64,000 nt of DNA from Priestia koreensis (GCF_001274935.1 NZ_LILC01000019.1:186001-250000); one strand, 5' to 3'; shown: positions 1 to 9,197, numbered from the stretch's first letter. The notes: generated from the letters alone by a model not told the origin. Numbers and translations are program-made.

Positions 1-177
1 GCTAAACAGCTATTCGTCGTGAGGCAAACGCTCTATCATCGTATTGAAAAGCTAGAGAGATTGCTAGGATCTGATTTTATGGAATCGGAAAAACGCATGG
101 CGATTGAGTTCATGTTAAAAGCCTATGATTATTTGTTTGGACAGCGAACATCAGAAAAAATCTCCTATGAACTCTAG
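1..177 (+). CDS. PucR-family transcriptional regulator, C-terminal fragment (5' end outside window)
   Basis: The window opens inside this gene; 58 codons read in frame to a TAG at 175-177. The fragment contains the pattern V-R-Q-T-L-Y-H-R-I-E-K-L, which resembles the recognition helix of the C-terminal helix-turn-helix of PucR/CdaR-type regulators. Family members sit next to and often activate catabolic operons, so this protein may control the dehydrogenase/aminotransferase genes that follow. The ligand-sensing N-terminal part is not visible, so neither effector nor mode of action can be judged. A terminator follows within 10 bases. Confidence 0.7.
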   Translation, partial: AKQLFVVRQTLYHRIEKLERLLGSDFMESEKRMAIEFMLKAYDYLFGQRTSEKISYEL

Positions 178-185
178 TGAAAGGT

Positions 186-214
186 GCTCTAATCATATGA
201 TTAGAGCTTTTTTT
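186..214 (+). terminator. Intrinsic terminator after the PucR-type gene
   Basis: A perfect 11-bp inverted repeat (GCTCTAATCAT/ATGATTAGAGC) is followed directly by seven T. It separates the regulator from the catabolic genes downstream, so those need their own promoter in 215-352, where I could not identify a convincing -35/-10 pair. Confidence 0.85.
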
Positions 215-352
215 CATTTTTACAGATGGAAGGAGAGAGTTCATTACGCAAAGTGTGGAATTGTCATCGGAAGTTTTGTTACAAAGTGTCTAATGTAAAG
301 GGATTCAAAATCATCCATAATGATACACAATATCATATAAGGGGGAGAAAAA

Positions 353-1822
353 ATGGCAACGGTCGATCAACAAACGACAGTATTAAAAAATTATATTAAC
401 GGTGAGTGGATAGAATCAACGAGTAGCCAAACGCAAGAAGTCATTAATCCTGCTGATCGAAGCGTGTTAGCGCTTGTGCCCATTTCTACGAAAGAGGATG
501 TCGAACAAGCAGTAGCGTCTGCGAAAGAAGCATTCAAAACGTGGCGTACAACGCCATCTCCTAAACGAGCGCGCGTAATGTTTGAGTTCCATCATTTGCT
601 TACAAAGGAACATGAAAAGCTTGCACAGCTAATTGTCCAGGAAAACGGAAAAGCATTCAAAGAAGCCTATGGCGAAGTACAGCGTGGCATTGAATGCGTT
701 GAATTTGCAGCAGGTGCTCCGACACTGTTAATGGGAGAGTCGCTCAATAATATTGCAGAAGAAATCGATTCAGAAATGTACCGCTATCCTGTCGGTGTTG
801 TAGGGGGCATCACGCCGTTTAATTTCCCAATGATGGTGCCACTCTGGATGTTCCCGTTAGCGGTTGCATGTGGAAATACGTTTGTGTTAAAGCCGTCTGA
901 ACGAACACCACTGCTAGCAAATCGCTTAGCTGAATTATTTACGCAGGCAGGAGCTCCAAACGGCGTATTAAACGTGGTACACGGTGCACATGATGTTGTA
1001 AATGGGCTTCTTCAGCATCAAGATGTAAAAGCGATTTCTTTTGTCGGCTCACAGCCTGTTGCCAAATACGTGTACGAAGAAGCTGCTTCAAAGGGTAAAC
1101 GCGTTCAGGCGCTCTCAGGTGCTAAAAATCATCATATCGTCATGCCAGACTGTAACCTTGATCACGCTGTTCAGCACGTTCTCTCCTCCGCTTATGGCAG
1201 TGCAGGTCAGCGTTGTATGGCATGTAGTGCGGTCGTATTGGTTGGAGATGTAGGCGATACGTTTGTTCAAAAGCTAAAGCAAAAGGCGGATGAACTAACG
1301 ATTGGAGACGGAATGGATGATGAGGTACTGCTAACGGCAGTGATTCGGGAACAGCATCGTGCGAAAGCCGTTCAATATATTGAAAAAGGAATTGAAGAAG
1401 GAGCGGTGCTCGTAAGGGATGGTCGCCCTGAGATGGAGCAGATGTCAGACGGAAACTTCCTGGGAGCAACGGTGTTTGACCACGTAGAGCCGCACATGAC
1501 AATCGCGAAGGAAGAAATCTTTGCACCCGTATTAAGTTTACTGAGAGCAGAGAATTTAGATCAAGCGCTCGAATATATTGAGAAGTCACCGTTTGGAAAT
1601 GGGGCAACAATTTACACAAAAGATGCCAAAGCAATTCGTCAGTTCCGTGAAGAGGCGGATGCTGGAATGCTAGGTGTAAACGTAGGAGTACCTGCAACAA
1701 TGGCATTTTTCCCGTTTTCAGGATGGAAAAATTCGTTTTACGGCGACCTGCACGTAAATGGAAAAGACGGACTTAATTTTTATACGCGTAAAAAAATGAT
1801 TACAACACGCTTCGATTTCTAA
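353..1822 (+). CDS. mmsA: CoA-acylating methylmalonate/malonate-semialdehyde dehydrogenase
   Basis: A 489-residue aldehyde dehydrogenase of the MmsA/IolA branch, which oxidises malonate or methylmalonate semialdehyde with NAD and CoA to acetyl- or propionyl-CoA plus CO2. Seen: the oxyanion Asn157 in T-P-F-N-F-P, the branch-typical S-G-A-K-N-H segment where other ALDHs have their general-base Glu loop, and the nucleophile Cys288 in G-Q-R-C-M-A. Length is normal for the family. A GGGGGAG ribosome site precedes the ATG. The omega-aminotransferase starts 23 bases downstream, which suggests that the physiological substrate is malonate semialdehyde from beta-alanine, with myo-inositol or valine catabolism as alternatives (inference; no iol or bkd genes are nearby). 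Confidence 0.93.
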   Translation: MATVDQQTTVLKNYINGEWIESTSSQTQEVINPADRSVLALVPISTKEDVEQAVASAKEAFKTWRTTPSPKRARVMFEFHHLLTKEHEKLAQLIVQENGKAFKEAYGEVQRGIECVEFAAGAPTLLMGESLNNIAEEIDSEMYRYPVGVVGGITPFNFPMMVPLWMFPLAVACGNTFVLKPSERTPLLANRLAELFTQAGAPNGVLNVVHGAHDVVNGLLQHQDVKAISFVGSQPVAKYVYEEAASKGKRVQALSGAKNHHIVMPDCNLDHAVQHVLSSAYGSAGQRCMACSAVVLVGDVGDTFVQKLKQKADELTIGDGMDDEVLLTAVIREQHRAKAVQYIEKGIEEGAVLVRDGRPEMEQMSDGNFLGATVFDHVEPHMTIAKEEIFAPVLSLLRAENLDQALEYIEKSPFGNGATIYTKDAKAIRQFREEADAGMLGVNVGVPATMAFFPFSGWKNSFYGDLHVNGKDGLNFYTRKKMITTRFDF

Positions 1823-1845
1823 GCAGACGAGAGGAGAAGAACGAC

Positions 1846-3198
1846 ATGAAGATCAATCAAGAGGAAGCATTGCTAGCAAAAGACGAAAAGTATCTGTGGC
1901 ATTCGATGAAACCATATAGTCCTGATTCCACAATGGTGGTGGAAAAGGCATCTGGTGCCTGGATAACAGACCATGAAGGAAAAAAATACTTAGATGGCAT
2001 GGCCGGTCTTTGGTGTGTGAATGTTGGTTATGGACGTACGGAGCTTGCTGAGGCGGCCTATGAACAGCTTAAAAAGCTAGCCTATTTTCCACTTACCCAA
2101 TCTCATGAGCCAGCGATCAAGCTTGCCGAAAAGCTGAATGAATGGCTTGAGGACGACTATGTCATTTTCTTCTCCAATAGCGGATCAGAGGCGAACGAAA
2201 CAGCCTTTAAAATCGCTCGTCAATATCATCAGATGAAGGGCGATCATCAGCGCTATAAAATTGTTTCGCGCTACCGTTCTTATCACGGAAACACCTTAGG
2301 ATCTCTTGCTGCAACGGGGCAAGCACAGCGCAAATATCGCTATGAGCCGTTAGCACCTGGATTTATTCACGTGTCGCCTCCTGATACGTATCGATTCCCT
2401 GAAGCTGACACAACGCCACCGCAGGAATTGCAGTCCGTTCAGCAGGTAGATCGAACAATGACATGGGAATTAAGTGAAACCATTGCCGCGTTTATTATGG
2501 AGCCGATTATTACCGGGGGCGGCATTTTAACACCGCCACAGGGATATATGAAAGGTGTTAAAGAAGTATGTGAAAAGCACGGTGCCCTTCTGATCGTGGA
2601 TGAGGTGATTTGTGGATTCGGACGCACCGGAGAGCCGTTTGGATTTATGAACTATGATGTGAAGCCTGATATTATTACGATGGCAAAAGGGATTACAAGC
2701 GCTTATTTACCGCTATCAGCAACCGCTGTGAAGCGAGAAGTATATGAAGCGTTTAAAGGATCGGAGGAATACGACTACTTCCGCCACGTGAATACGTTTG
2801 GAGGAAGTCCGGCATCATGTGCGGTTGCACTAAAAAACCTTGAAATTATGGAGAAGGAACAGCTTTTTTCTCGCTCAAAGCAGTTAGGAGCAGAGCTTTT
2901 AAAGCAATTTCAGGATGCGTTGAATGATCATCCTCTTGTCGGGGACGTTCGCGGAAAAGGGCTGCTGTTAGGAATTGAGCTCGTAAAAGATAAACAAACA
3001 AAAGAGCCGCTTGAAGTGGAAAAGCTAAATGCCGTCATTGCTTCTTGTAAACGAGATGGTCTAATCATCGGGAAAAATGGTGCCACGGTAGCAGGGCATA
3101 ATAATGTCTTAACGTTATCACCACCGCTCAACATTGCGGAAGAAGATTTGCAGTTCATGTATAAAACGGTTGTAAAAGCAGTAGAAAACCTTAAATAA
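1846..3198 (+). CDS. Class III omega-aminotransferase (probable beta-alanine/omega-amino acid:pyruvate)
   Basis: A 450-residue PLP-dependent class III aminotransferase. Visible are the phosphate-binding S-G-S-E-A-N (112-117), the cofactor Asp252 in I-V-D-E-V, and the Schiff-base Lys281 in M-A-K-G-I-T. It resembles beta-alanine/omega-amino acid:pyruvate transaminases more than GabT or ornithine enzymes. With the upstream semialdehyde dehydrogenase it would convert beta-alanine to malonate semialdehyde and then acetyl-CoA. GABA, taurine or polyamine-derived amines are alternative donors that sequence alone cannot exclude. Start ATG follows GAGGAGAAG. The two genes look like one operon. Confidence 0.85.
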   Translation: MKINQEEALLAKDEKYLWHSMKPYSPDSTMVVEKASGAWITDHEGKKYLDGMAGLWCVNVGYGRTELAEAAYEQLKKLAYFPLTQSHEPAIKLAEKLNEWLEDDYVIFFSNSGSEANETAFKIARQYHQMKGDHQRYKIVSRYRSYHGNTLGSLAATGQAQRKYRYEPLAPGFIHVSPPDTYRFPEADTTPPQELQSVQQVDRTMTWELSETIAAFIMEPIITGGGILTPPQGYMKGVKEVCEKHGALLIVDEVICGFGRTGEPFGFMNYDVKPDIITMAKGITSAYLPLSATAVKREVYEAFKGSEEYDYFRHVNTFGGSPASCAVALKNLEIMEKEQLFSRSKQLGAELLKQFQDALNDHPLVGDVRGKGLLLGIELVKDKQTKEPLEVEKLNAVIASCKRDGLIIGKNGATVAGHNNVLTLSPPLNIAEEDLQFMYKTVVKAVENLK

Positions 3199-3206
3199 AT
3201 GAACGT

Positions 3207-3237
3207 AAGCCTGTATAATATGATGTTATACAGGCTT
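3207..3237 (+). terminator. Stem-loop between aminotransferase and rnz (weak terminator)
   Basis: A perfect 12-bp inverted repeat (AAGCCTGTATAA/TTATACAGGCTT) with a 7-base loop. The following T run (TTTTT) starts only about six bases after the stem, so termination may be partial, or the hairpin may protect the operon 3' end. Confidence 0.55.
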
Positions 3238-3264
3238 ATGCTGTTTTTATAAGGAAGTGAAAAG

Positions 3265-4185
3265 ATGGATTTATTATTTTTAGGAACCGGAGCGGGTGTT
3301 CCTGCCAAGCATCGAAACGTAACGGCAGTAGCTCTACAGATGTTGCAGGAAAGAGGAGCTACTTGGTTATTTGACTGTGGGGAAGCAACTCAACATCAAA
3401 TTTTACATACATCGATTCGACCGAGACGAATTGAAAAAATTTTTATTACCCACCTTCACGGCGATCATATTTACGGATTGCCAGGGCTGTTAGGAAGTCG
3501 TTCATTCCAAGGCGGAGAAACACCACTTACGGTCTACGGACCGAAGGGATTGAAGGAATTCATTGAAGTGACGCTATCGGTTAGCCAAACGCACTTGCAA
3601 TATCGCCTTGATATCGTAGAAATCGAGGAGGGCGTGATTTTTTCTGATCATCAATTTCAGGTAGAGTGCCTCCGTTTGGAACACGGCATTCCTTCATACG
3701 GATTTCGAATCGTCGAGCGTGATTTGCCAGGCGAACTATTAGTAGAAAAGCTGAAAAATGATCAGATTCCGCCAGGGCCTCTTTATCAACGTTTAAAAAA
3801 CGGGGAGGCGGTCACATTACCTGACGGACGAGTGGTAAACGGAAACGATTATGTAGGGGAGCCGAAAAAGGGGAAAATCGTTGCGATTTTAGGAGATACG
3901 AGAGTGTGTGTGAACAGTTTGACACTTGCGAAGGATGCCGATGTTTTCGTTCACGAATCGACCTTTTCTGGAGAAGAAGAAGAAATGGCCTATAGCTATT
4001 TTCATTCGACTGCCACTCAGGCAGCTCGTATCGCAAAGGACGCAGGGGCGAAAAAGCTTATTTTAACGCACATTAGTTCACGCTATCAAAAAAATGAAGC
4101 AGATCTATTAGCAGAGCAGGCAAGAAGCATTTTTCCTTGTACTGAGCTTGCGGATGATTTTAAGCAATTTTTCGTTGACCGATAA
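3265..4185 (+). CDS. rnz: Ribonuclease Z (tRNA 3' endonuclease)
   Basis: A 306-residue metallo-beta-lactamase-fold endonuclease that cleaves pre-tRNA 3' trailers, mainly those lacking an encoded CCA. The zinc motif H63-L-H65-G-D67-H68 and the N-terminal F-L-G-T-G-A-G-V-P are characteristic of RNase Z; length matches the B. subtilis enzyme (about 307 residues). GGAAGTGAAAAG precedes the ATG. The position next to namA and proI matches the B. subtilis yqjK-yqjM-yqjO order, here without yqjL and yqjN. Confidence 0.95.
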   Translation: MDLLFLGTGAGVPAKHRNVTAVALQMLQERGATWLFDCGEATQHQILHTSIRPRRIEKIFITHLHGDHIYGLPGLLGSRSFQGGETPLTVYGPKGLKEFIEVTLSVSQTHLQYRLDIVEIEEGVIFSDHQFQVECLRLEHGIPSYGFRIVERDLPGELLVEKLKNDQIPPGPLYQRLKNGEAVTLPDGRVVNGNDYVGEPKKGKIVAILGDTRVCVNSLTLAKDADVFVHESTFSGEEEEMAYSYFHSTATQAARIAKDAGAKKLILTHISSRYQKNEADLLAEQARSIFPCTELADDFKQFFVDR

Positions 4186-4205
4186 TTCAAGTTGTTTCTG
4201 AATAT

Positions 4206-4253
4206 AAAAAAATCCGAGAGGGGTAGATGAATCAGCCCTTACTCGGATTTTTT
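4206..4253. terminator. Bidirectional terminator between convergent rnz and namA
   Basis: An AATCCGAG/CTCGGATT stem flanked by A-rich and T-rich tracts on the two sides, so it can end transcripts from both strands. It lies just past both stop codons. Confidence 0.85.
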
Positions 4254-4270
4254 GTATCGTAAATTATGCG

Positions 4271-5287
4271 TTACCAACCGCGATCATATTGAACAGGAGC
4301 ATCGAGTTCCACACGCAGCTCTTTTGCAGCAGTGCGCGGGAAGTATGGATCACGAAGGAGTTCACGTGCAATAAAGATGAGGTCAGCACGTTTGTTTTGC
4401 AGAATTTCTTCGGCTTGACGTCCTGTGGTAATTAGTCCAACTGCACCTGTTTCAATGTTAGCACCTGCTTTAATTTTTTCAGCAAGTGGTACTTGGTATC
4501 CTGGATATACAGGAATTTTAGCAGGTACAACCGCACCAGAGCTCACATCGACAAGGTCAATGCCGTCTTCTTTCATCCACTTAGAGAATTGAACGTAATC
4601 TTCTACGTTTAAACCTTCTGGATGATAATCGTTTGCAGATACGCGTACAAATAACGGGCCATCCCATTCCGTTTGTACCGCTTTAATCACTTCTTTTAAC
4701 AAACGATAGCGATTTTCAGCACTACCACCGTATTCATCCGTGCGGTGATTACTTAATGGCGATAAAAATTCATTGATTAAATAACCGTGAGCGCCGTGAA
4801 TTTCAATAATATCAAAGCCAGCTTCTTTTGCGCGACGAGCACCTTGCTTGAAGCTTTCCACCGTTGCTTGAATATCTTCTAGCGTCATTTCCTTTGGCGT
4901 TTTGCTTTTTTCATCAAAAGGAATAGCAGACGGCGCATGAATTTCACCTTCCACCGTTGCTTTACGACCAGCATGAGCAAGCTGAATAGCTGTTGCAGCA
5001 CCGTTTTCTTTCATAAGTGATACAAGTTCACTTAGGCCCTCGATGTGCTCATCTTTCCAAATGCCTAAATCCTCTGCAGAGATACGGCCTTCTGGTTGGA
5101 CGGCTGTTGCTTCTACCATAATAAGACCTACTTGGCCGACTGCACGAGTTGTATAGTGTGTACGGTGCCAGTTTTCAATAAAGCCATCTTGGTTATGAGC
5201 AGAGTACATGCACATTGGTGCCATAACAATACGATTTTTAAGCGTTACGTTTTTTATTTGATAAGGTGAGAATAATAAGCTATCCAT
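4271..5287 (-). CDS. namA: NADPH dehydrogenase NamA (old yellow enzyme family)
   Basis: A 338-residue FMN-containing ene-reductase (YqjM type). The diagnostic Cys26 and Tyr28 in M-A-P-M-C-M-Y and the substrate-binding His164/His167 in I-H-G-A-H-G-Y are at the same numbers as in B. subtilis YqjM. It reduces activated C=C bonds of alpha,beta-unsaturated carbonyls and nitro compounds and is linked to oxidative/electrophile stress. It is transcribed alone from the minus strand; a perfect TATAAT lies upstream (complement of 5329-5334) but no convincing -35. It converges with rnz. Confidence 0.95.
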   Translation of the reverse strand: MDSLLFSPYQIKNVTLKNRIVMAPMCMYSAHNQDGFIENWHRTHYTTRAVGQVGLIMVEATAVQPEGRISAEDLGIWKDEHIEGLSELVSLMKENGAATAIQLAHAGRKATVEGEIHAPSAIPFDEKSKTPKEMTLEDIQATVESFKQGARRAKEAGFDIIEIHGAHGYLINEFLSPLSNHRTDEYGGSAENRYRLLKEVIKAVQTEWDGPLFVRVSANDYHPEGLNVEDYVQFSKWMKEDGIDLVDVSSGAVVPAKIPVYPGYQVPLAEKIKAGANIETGAVGLITTGRQAEEILQNKRADLIFIARELLRDPYFPRTAAKELRVELDAPVQYDRGW

Positions 5288-5389
5288 TAACGTGACCTCA
5301 TTTCATTTCGGAATTTAAATCAGGAGTAATTATAGCACTCACCATTATCATTTTTCACGTAAAAGGTTTTATGCCTCTGAATATAAGAA

Positions 5390-6232
5390 TTACGTTTGAT
5401 TTAACATTTGATTTCGTAACGCTTCGCCTAACTCTTTTGACCGATTTGTTGCGACTTTGATGCATTGTATAAAGGCTTCTTGACACTGATGTTTTTGGAG
5501 TTCCTTTAATCCAGCTTCTGTTGTTCCCCCTGGACTCGTCACTTCTTTCCGAAGCGTTTCTGGCGCTTTTGGCGAGTTTTTAAGCATTTGTGCAGAGCCA
5601 ATCAGCGTTTGTAATATTAATTCCTTCGCATCTTCGCGGTTAAGGCCGATTTCTGACGCTGCTTTTTCCATGGCTTCAACTAAATAATAAATATATGCAG
5701 GACCGCTACCGGCAAGGCCTGTGACCGCATGAAGCTGTTCTTCGTCGTCTACAACAGCTACCGTTCCAATCGTTTGAAACAGCTCTTTTACGGCTTCTAA
5801 GTGCTGTGGTGTAGCATACGCGCCTTTTGCCATACCGGTAGCAGACTTTCCGACGGCCGCTGATGTATTGGGCATGACGCGAATAACAGGGATTTTCTTT
5901 CCGATTACGTCTACGATGCTTGCTGTTGATACGCCCGCCATAACGGATACGAGTATGTGGTGTTCATGCAGATAGGGGATAAGAGGGGCAAGCCCACTGA
6001 CAGCATCCTTTGGCTTCATGGTTAAAACAACAAAATCAGCGTCTGCTAAGAGCGCTTGGGGATATCGAGTCGTTCTTACACCGTATTTATCCTGTAAAAA
6101 CGTTAGTCGCTCGTCGCTCGAGCGATTTGAGATAATTGCATGGCGTGGTTCAATCATTTGGCTATGAAAAAAACCTGCCATCATTGCTTCGGCCATTGAT
6201 CCTGCACCAATAAACGCTACTTTTTTTGTCAT
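5390..6232 (-). CDS. proI: Pyrroline-5-carboxylate reductase
   Basis: A 280-residue P5C reductase that catalyses the last step of proline synthesis with NAD(P)H. It has the N-terminal dinucleotide motif F-I-G-A-G-S-M (7-13), the G-S-G-P-A-Y active-site region and a late S-P-G-G-T-T-E-A-G-L signature. Its start follows the T-box leader described separately, so expression is tied to uncharged tRNA-Pro and the enzyme belongs to the anabolic proline route. It is the synteny equivalent of B. subtilis yqjO/proI. Confidence 0.95.
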   Translation of the reverse strand: MTKKVAFIGAGSMAEAMMAGFFHSQMIEPRHAIISNRSSDERLTFLQDKYGVRTTRYPQALLADADFVVLTMKPKDAVSGLAPLIPYLHEHHILVSVMAGVSTASIVDVIGKKIPVIRVMPNTSAAVGKSATGMAKGAYATPQHLEAVKELFQTIGTVAVVDDEEQLHAVTGLAGSGPAYIYYLVEAMEKAASEIGLNREDAKELILQTLIGSAQMLKNSPKAPETLRKEVTSPGGTTEAGLKELQKHQCQEAFIQCIKVATNRSKELGEALRNQMLNQT

Positions 6233-6257
6233 TTTCTACGCCTCCTTTTAGAAAAAA

Positions 6258-6503
6258 CAAAAAAAGCTTTCTGTCACAAAGGACGGAAAGCTTTTTACTC
6301 CGCGGTACCACCTTATTTAAGCATGAAGCCATTTAAGGATCACGCTTATCTCAAACCCGTAACGTGGGGAACGGTTAGGTTTGCCTAACAGTTCATGAGG
6401 TAGGTTCAATAATTAAGAGGATGATGAAGCCTTGCAGCCGATGGACTTCACTCTCTAACATCGTTTATTATTTACTATTCTCAATCGAAACTTCATATTC
6501 ATT
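6258..6503 (-). promoter_or_regulatory. T-box leader (tRNA-Pro-sensing) of proI
   Basis: On the minus strand the leader holds the conserved T-box AAGGTGGTACCGCG (complement of 6301-6314), followed by a GC-bearing hairpin and U run (6258-6297) as terminator. UGGU in the T-box bulge pairs with an ACCA acceptor end, which fits the A discriminator of tRNA-Pro. A CCU codon followed by A (complement of 6402-6404), in the 3' side of stem I after GAA, is the likely specifier. Uncharged tRNA-Pro would stabilise the antiterminator and let proI be read. T-box control of proI is known in B. subtilis; the specifier assignment here is by eye. Confidence 0.9.
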
Positions 6504-6509
6504 TTTGCT

Positions 6510-6538
6510 ATTATGCAATGAAAAAACACAAATGTCAA
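6510..6538 (-). promoter_or_regulatory. Sigma-A promoter of the proI T-box transcript
   Basis: On the minus strand: TTGACA (complement of 6533-6538), 17-bp spacer, CATAAT (complement of 6510-6515). The predicted start near 6503 gives a leader of about 270 bases, the right size for a T-box. Confidence 0.8.
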
Positions 6539-6643
6539 CATGTGGAAGACAAATATCGTGTGAAAAATTTAGAATATACAGACATACTATGTGAAAAGGA
6601 GTAAAATGGACATAAGAGAGACGGAAAAAGGAGTTAGAGATGA

Positions 6644-7591
6644 ATGAACATACATAAGATAATTCTACCCACACCTTTTGCGGTAGGAAACGTGAACGTA
6701 TTTTTAATCCAAGGTGAGCGTCTCACATTAGTAGATGCAGGCGTTAAAACGGAGGAAGCGTGGCAAGCATTTCAACAGCAGATCAATGAGATTGGATTTA
6801 CGGTCTCTGATATTGAACAAATTGTGCTTACTCACCATCACCCCGATCATGTTGGTCTACTAGACTACTTTGAGAATGATATTCCCGTGATTGGCCATCA
6901 CCGAAATGACGTCTGGATCAGTCGAGACGAAGCGTTTATTCGCCATCACGACGCCTTTTTTGCTGAGTTGTTTCCAAAAGCGGGAATTGATGAAAAATAC
7001 CTGGGCGCTCTCGCAGGGTTAAAATCAATGTTGCGCTACTCGTGTGAGCGATCATTAACGCACGCAGTGAAAGAGGGAGATTCAATTCCGGGATTAAGCG
7101 GCTGGGAGGTCATTGAAACGCCTGGTCACGCACTTGATCACATTGCGCTCTATCACCCGCAAGAGAAGGTGATGATTGGAGGGGATTTATTGCTTGAAAA
7201 AGTATCTTCTAATCCAGTATTAGAGCCCCCACAGACAGTAGGAGGAGAGAGGGAGAAATCACTTCTTCACTACAACCATTCGCTCGAGCGATTGCGTCAG
7301 TTTGATATTGATATTCTTTATACAGGTCATGGAAACGAGATACATAATGTGAACGAGCTTGTAGATGAGCGCTTGAAAAAGCAACGTGATCGTGCGGCGA
7401 AGGTTCTTCTCATGCTTCGTGAAAAGCCAAGTACCGTATTTATGATTTGTCAGCAGCTGTTCCCTGAGATTTATAAAAAGCAGCTTTCTCTCACGATGTC
7501 AGAAACGTTAGGACAACTCGATTATTTGGAGTCTGTTGATGCGGTGACGGTTGATTTGAGCAACGGTTATTGGGTATATTATGCTAAGTAA
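6644..7591 (+). CDS. yqjP: Metallo-beta-lactamase-fold hydrolase, YqjP family
   Basis: A 315-residue MBL-fold protein with T-H64-H-H66-P-D68-H69 and later G-H/G-G-D metal-ligand segments. The C-terminal third resembles the winged-helix-like tail of LACTB2-type hydrolases. Substrate is unknown; glyoxalase II-like thioester hydrolysis or RNase activity are possibilities. An ATG four bases upstream (6640) is out of frame and closes at once, so 6644 is preferred. It is followed after 20 bases by yqjQ, as in B. subtilis, and probably cotranscribed. Confidence 0.85.
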   Translation: MNIHKIILPTPFAVGNVNVFLIQGERLTLVDAGVKTEEAWQAFQQQINEIGFTVSDIEQIVLTHHHPDHVGLLDYFENDIPVIGHHRNDVWISRDEAFIRHHDAFFAELFPKAGIDEKYLGALAGLKSMLRYSCERSLTHAVKEGDSIPGLSGWEVIETPGHALDHIALYHPQEKVMIGGDLLLEKVSSNPVLEPPQTVGGEREKSLLHYNHSLERLRQFDIDILYTGHGNEIHNVNELVDERLKKQRDRAAKVLLMLREKPSTVFMICQQLFPEIYKKQLSLTMSETLGQLDYLESVDAVTVDLSNGYWVYYAK

Positions 7592-7611
7592 TACATAAGC
7601 AGAGGTGGAAA

Positions 7612-8403
7612 ATGAGAGAGTTAAAAAATAAAGTCGTTGTCATTACGGGAGCATCAAGTGGAATCGGTGAAAAAGTAGCGTTAAAAGCTGCTCAACTTGG
7701 AGCAAAGCCTGTGTTAATTGCGAGATCGGTTGATAAGCTAGTTGCTTTGTCAGATCAAATCAAAGAGAAATTTGGTACAACGTGTACATATTATCAGCTC
7801 GATGTGGGGGATTTTGTAAAGGTGACGGAAACGTTTCAACGAATCATTCAGGAAGAAAAAACGATTGATATTCTCATCAATAACGCTGGATTTGGCGTAT
7901 TTGATACGTTCTACGAGGCGAATTTTAGCGATATTGAAAAAATGTTTGAGGTAAACGTGTTAGGATTAATGGCGTGTACAAAAGCAGTGTTGCCATTAAT
8001 GATGGATCACAACAGCGGCCATATCATTAACATTGCATCACAGGCAGGAAAACTTGCGACTCCCAAATCAAGCGGATATTCGGCATCTAAACATGCTGTT
8101 CTTGGATTTACCAACAGCTTGAGACTAGAGCTAGGAAAAACCAATATCGCCGTATCAGCCGTGAATCCAGGACCGATCGAGACGAACTTCTTTAATATTG
8201 CCGATAAGTCGGGAACGTACGTAAAGAACGTACAGCAGTTTATGCTGAAGTCAGATTACGTGGCTGATCGAATCATCGGACTTATGCAAAAACCAAAACG
8301 TGAATTGAATTTGCCCAAGTGGATGAATATGGGGAGCGTCTTATATAATCTGTTCCCTCGCGTAGCGGATAAACTGACAGGGAATATACTAAATAGAAAA
8401 TAG
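7612..8403 (+). CDS. yqjQ: Short-chain dehydrogenase/reductase, YqjQ family
   Basis: A 263-residue classical SDR. The NAD(P)-binding T-G-A-S-S-G-I-G (12-19), the N-N-A-G segment and catalytic Ser143, Tyr156 and Lys160 (Y-S-A-S-K) are all present, so an active oxidoreductase is expected. Substrate is unknown. The downstream terminator and 20-base distance from yqjP suggest a two-gene operon. Confidence 0.88.
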   Translation: MRELKNKVVVITGASSGIGEKVALKAAQLGAKPVLIARSVDKLVALSDQIKEKFGTTCTYYQLDVGDFVKVTETFQRIIQEEKTIDILINNAGFGVFDTFYEANFSDIEKMFEVNVLGLMACTKAVLPLMMDHNSGHIINIASQAGKLATPKSSGYSASKHAVLGFTNSLRLELGKTNIAVSAVNPGPIETNFFNIADKSGTYVKNVQQFMLKSDYVADRIIGLMQKPKRELNLPKWMNMGSVLYNLFPRVADKLTGNILNRK

Positions 8404-8408
8404 GTTGT

Positions 8409-8447
8409 AAAAAACTCTCATTCAGAAGCTGAAATGAGAGTTTTTGT
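8409..8447. terminator. Bidirectional terminator after yqjQ
   Basis: An AAAACTCTCATT...AATGAGAGTTTTT stem with A and T flanks, placed between convergent genes and ending exactly at the minus-strand stop codon. Confidence 0.85.
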
Positions 8448-8657
8448 TTATTCTTCGTCTTTTACGGCGCTAACGACAGAAGAAAATTGTCCTTTATGAG
8501 CCCCATCGCAAAATGGCATTTTCTGTGATAAGCCGCAGCGGCAAAGAGAAAACGTTTCTTTTGTTTCAAACTTGTTGCCTTCTGCATCTACAAGCTCAAC
8601 ATCACCTGTGACGCGGAATGAACCATTATTATTCACTTTAATTTGCACTTTTGACAT
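8448..8657 (-). CDS. CDGSH iron-sulfur domain protein (mitoNEET-like)
   Basis: A 69-residue protein with one complete CDGSH motif: Cys39-x-Cys41, Ser44, Pro48, Cys50-Asp51-Gly52 and His54, the three-Cys one-His ligand set of a [2Fe-2S] cluster. The first 30 residues form a short beta-rich extension typical of bacterial stand-alone CDGSH proteins. The role is unknown; electron transfer or cluster handling is plausible. It lies beside yqkB, another iron-sulfur related gene, but on the other strand. To my knowledge B. subtilis 168 has no counterpart at this position, so it looks like an accessory insertion. Confidence 0.88.
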   Translation of the reverse strand: MSKVQIKVNNNGSFRVTGDVELVDAEGNKFETKETFSLCRCGLSQKMPFCDGAHKGQFSSVVSAVKDEE

Positions 8658-8735
8658 ATGTATGCCCCTTTCATTACTTCTTTTTCCATCGTACTGATAA
8701 ATGAACTAGTTTGCAAGAGGAGCTCGGCAGTTTTC

Positions 8736-8763
8736 TTGCCCCAAAAACGGGAAAGAGTATACT
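8736..8763 (+). promoter_or_regulatory. Probable sigma-A promoter of yqkB
   Basis: TTGCCC (8736-8741), 16-bp spacer, TATACT (8758-8763), 45 bases upstream of the start codon. The -35 has two mismatches. Confidence 0.5.
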
Positions 8764-8807
8764 ATAGGTAAGAAGAATTTTTTATTTCACAAAGTGAGGT
8801 TTTAAAA

Positions 8808-9146
8808 ATGAATATTACATTTACTGATACAGCGATCGAACGTATTAAAAAAACATGGCCTGACCAAGACAAAGGCGTTTTAAAATTAAAATATGATACA
8901 GATGGGTGTGGCTGCGTTGTGAGCGGCGTTTCAGCTCTATGGGTAATTCCTGAAGCAGAAGAAGGAGATACGGCACTACAAACAAACTTTGTTCCGGTTT
9001 ACGTAGAAAAAACAACGCTTGTCTTCTTTGATGAAAACGTAACGGTCGACTTTTCAACATCAGCCAACACGTACATGTTGAAAAGCCCGAATCAAATTTT
9101 AAATCCGCGCATGTCACTACTTAATCAGCTTGCGGTATCATCGTAA
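8808..9146 (+). CDS. yqkB: Iron-sulfur cluster biosynthesis (HesB-like) family protein, YqkB type
   Basis: A 112-residue protein of the HesB/YqkB family. It carries a C-G-C pair (Cys34, Cys36) in the N-terminal half but lacks the C-terminal C-G-C of true A-type carriers such as SufA, so it is a divergent family member without established function. Synteny (before yqkD) matches B. subtilis yqkB. It is monocistronic, with a strong terminator downstream. Confidence 0.85.
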   Translation: MNITFTDTAIERIKKTWPDQDKGVLKLKYDTDGCGCVVSGVSALWVIPEAEEGDTALQTNFVPVYVEKTTLVFFDENVTVDFSTSANTYMLKSPNQILNPRMSLLNQLAVSS

Positions 9147-9159
9147 AAATACGGTGCAT

Positions 9160-9194
9160 AAAAAAAGAAGGTGCTCAATTGAGCATCTTCTTTT
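9160..9194. terminator. Bidirectional terminator between yqkB and yqkD
   Basis: AAGAAGGTGCTCAATTGAGCATCTTCTT is nearly fully palindromic (one G-T pair), with A tract on one side and TTTT on the other, separating convergent genes. Confidence 0.85.
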
Positions 9195-9197
9195 GGT

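Noticed and set aside
1140..1706. 188-codon open frame on the minus strand inside mmsA
   Set aside because: It lies entirely antisense to a well-supported dehydrogenase, has low-complexity Leu/Pro/His-rich composition and no ribosome site; typical shadow frame.
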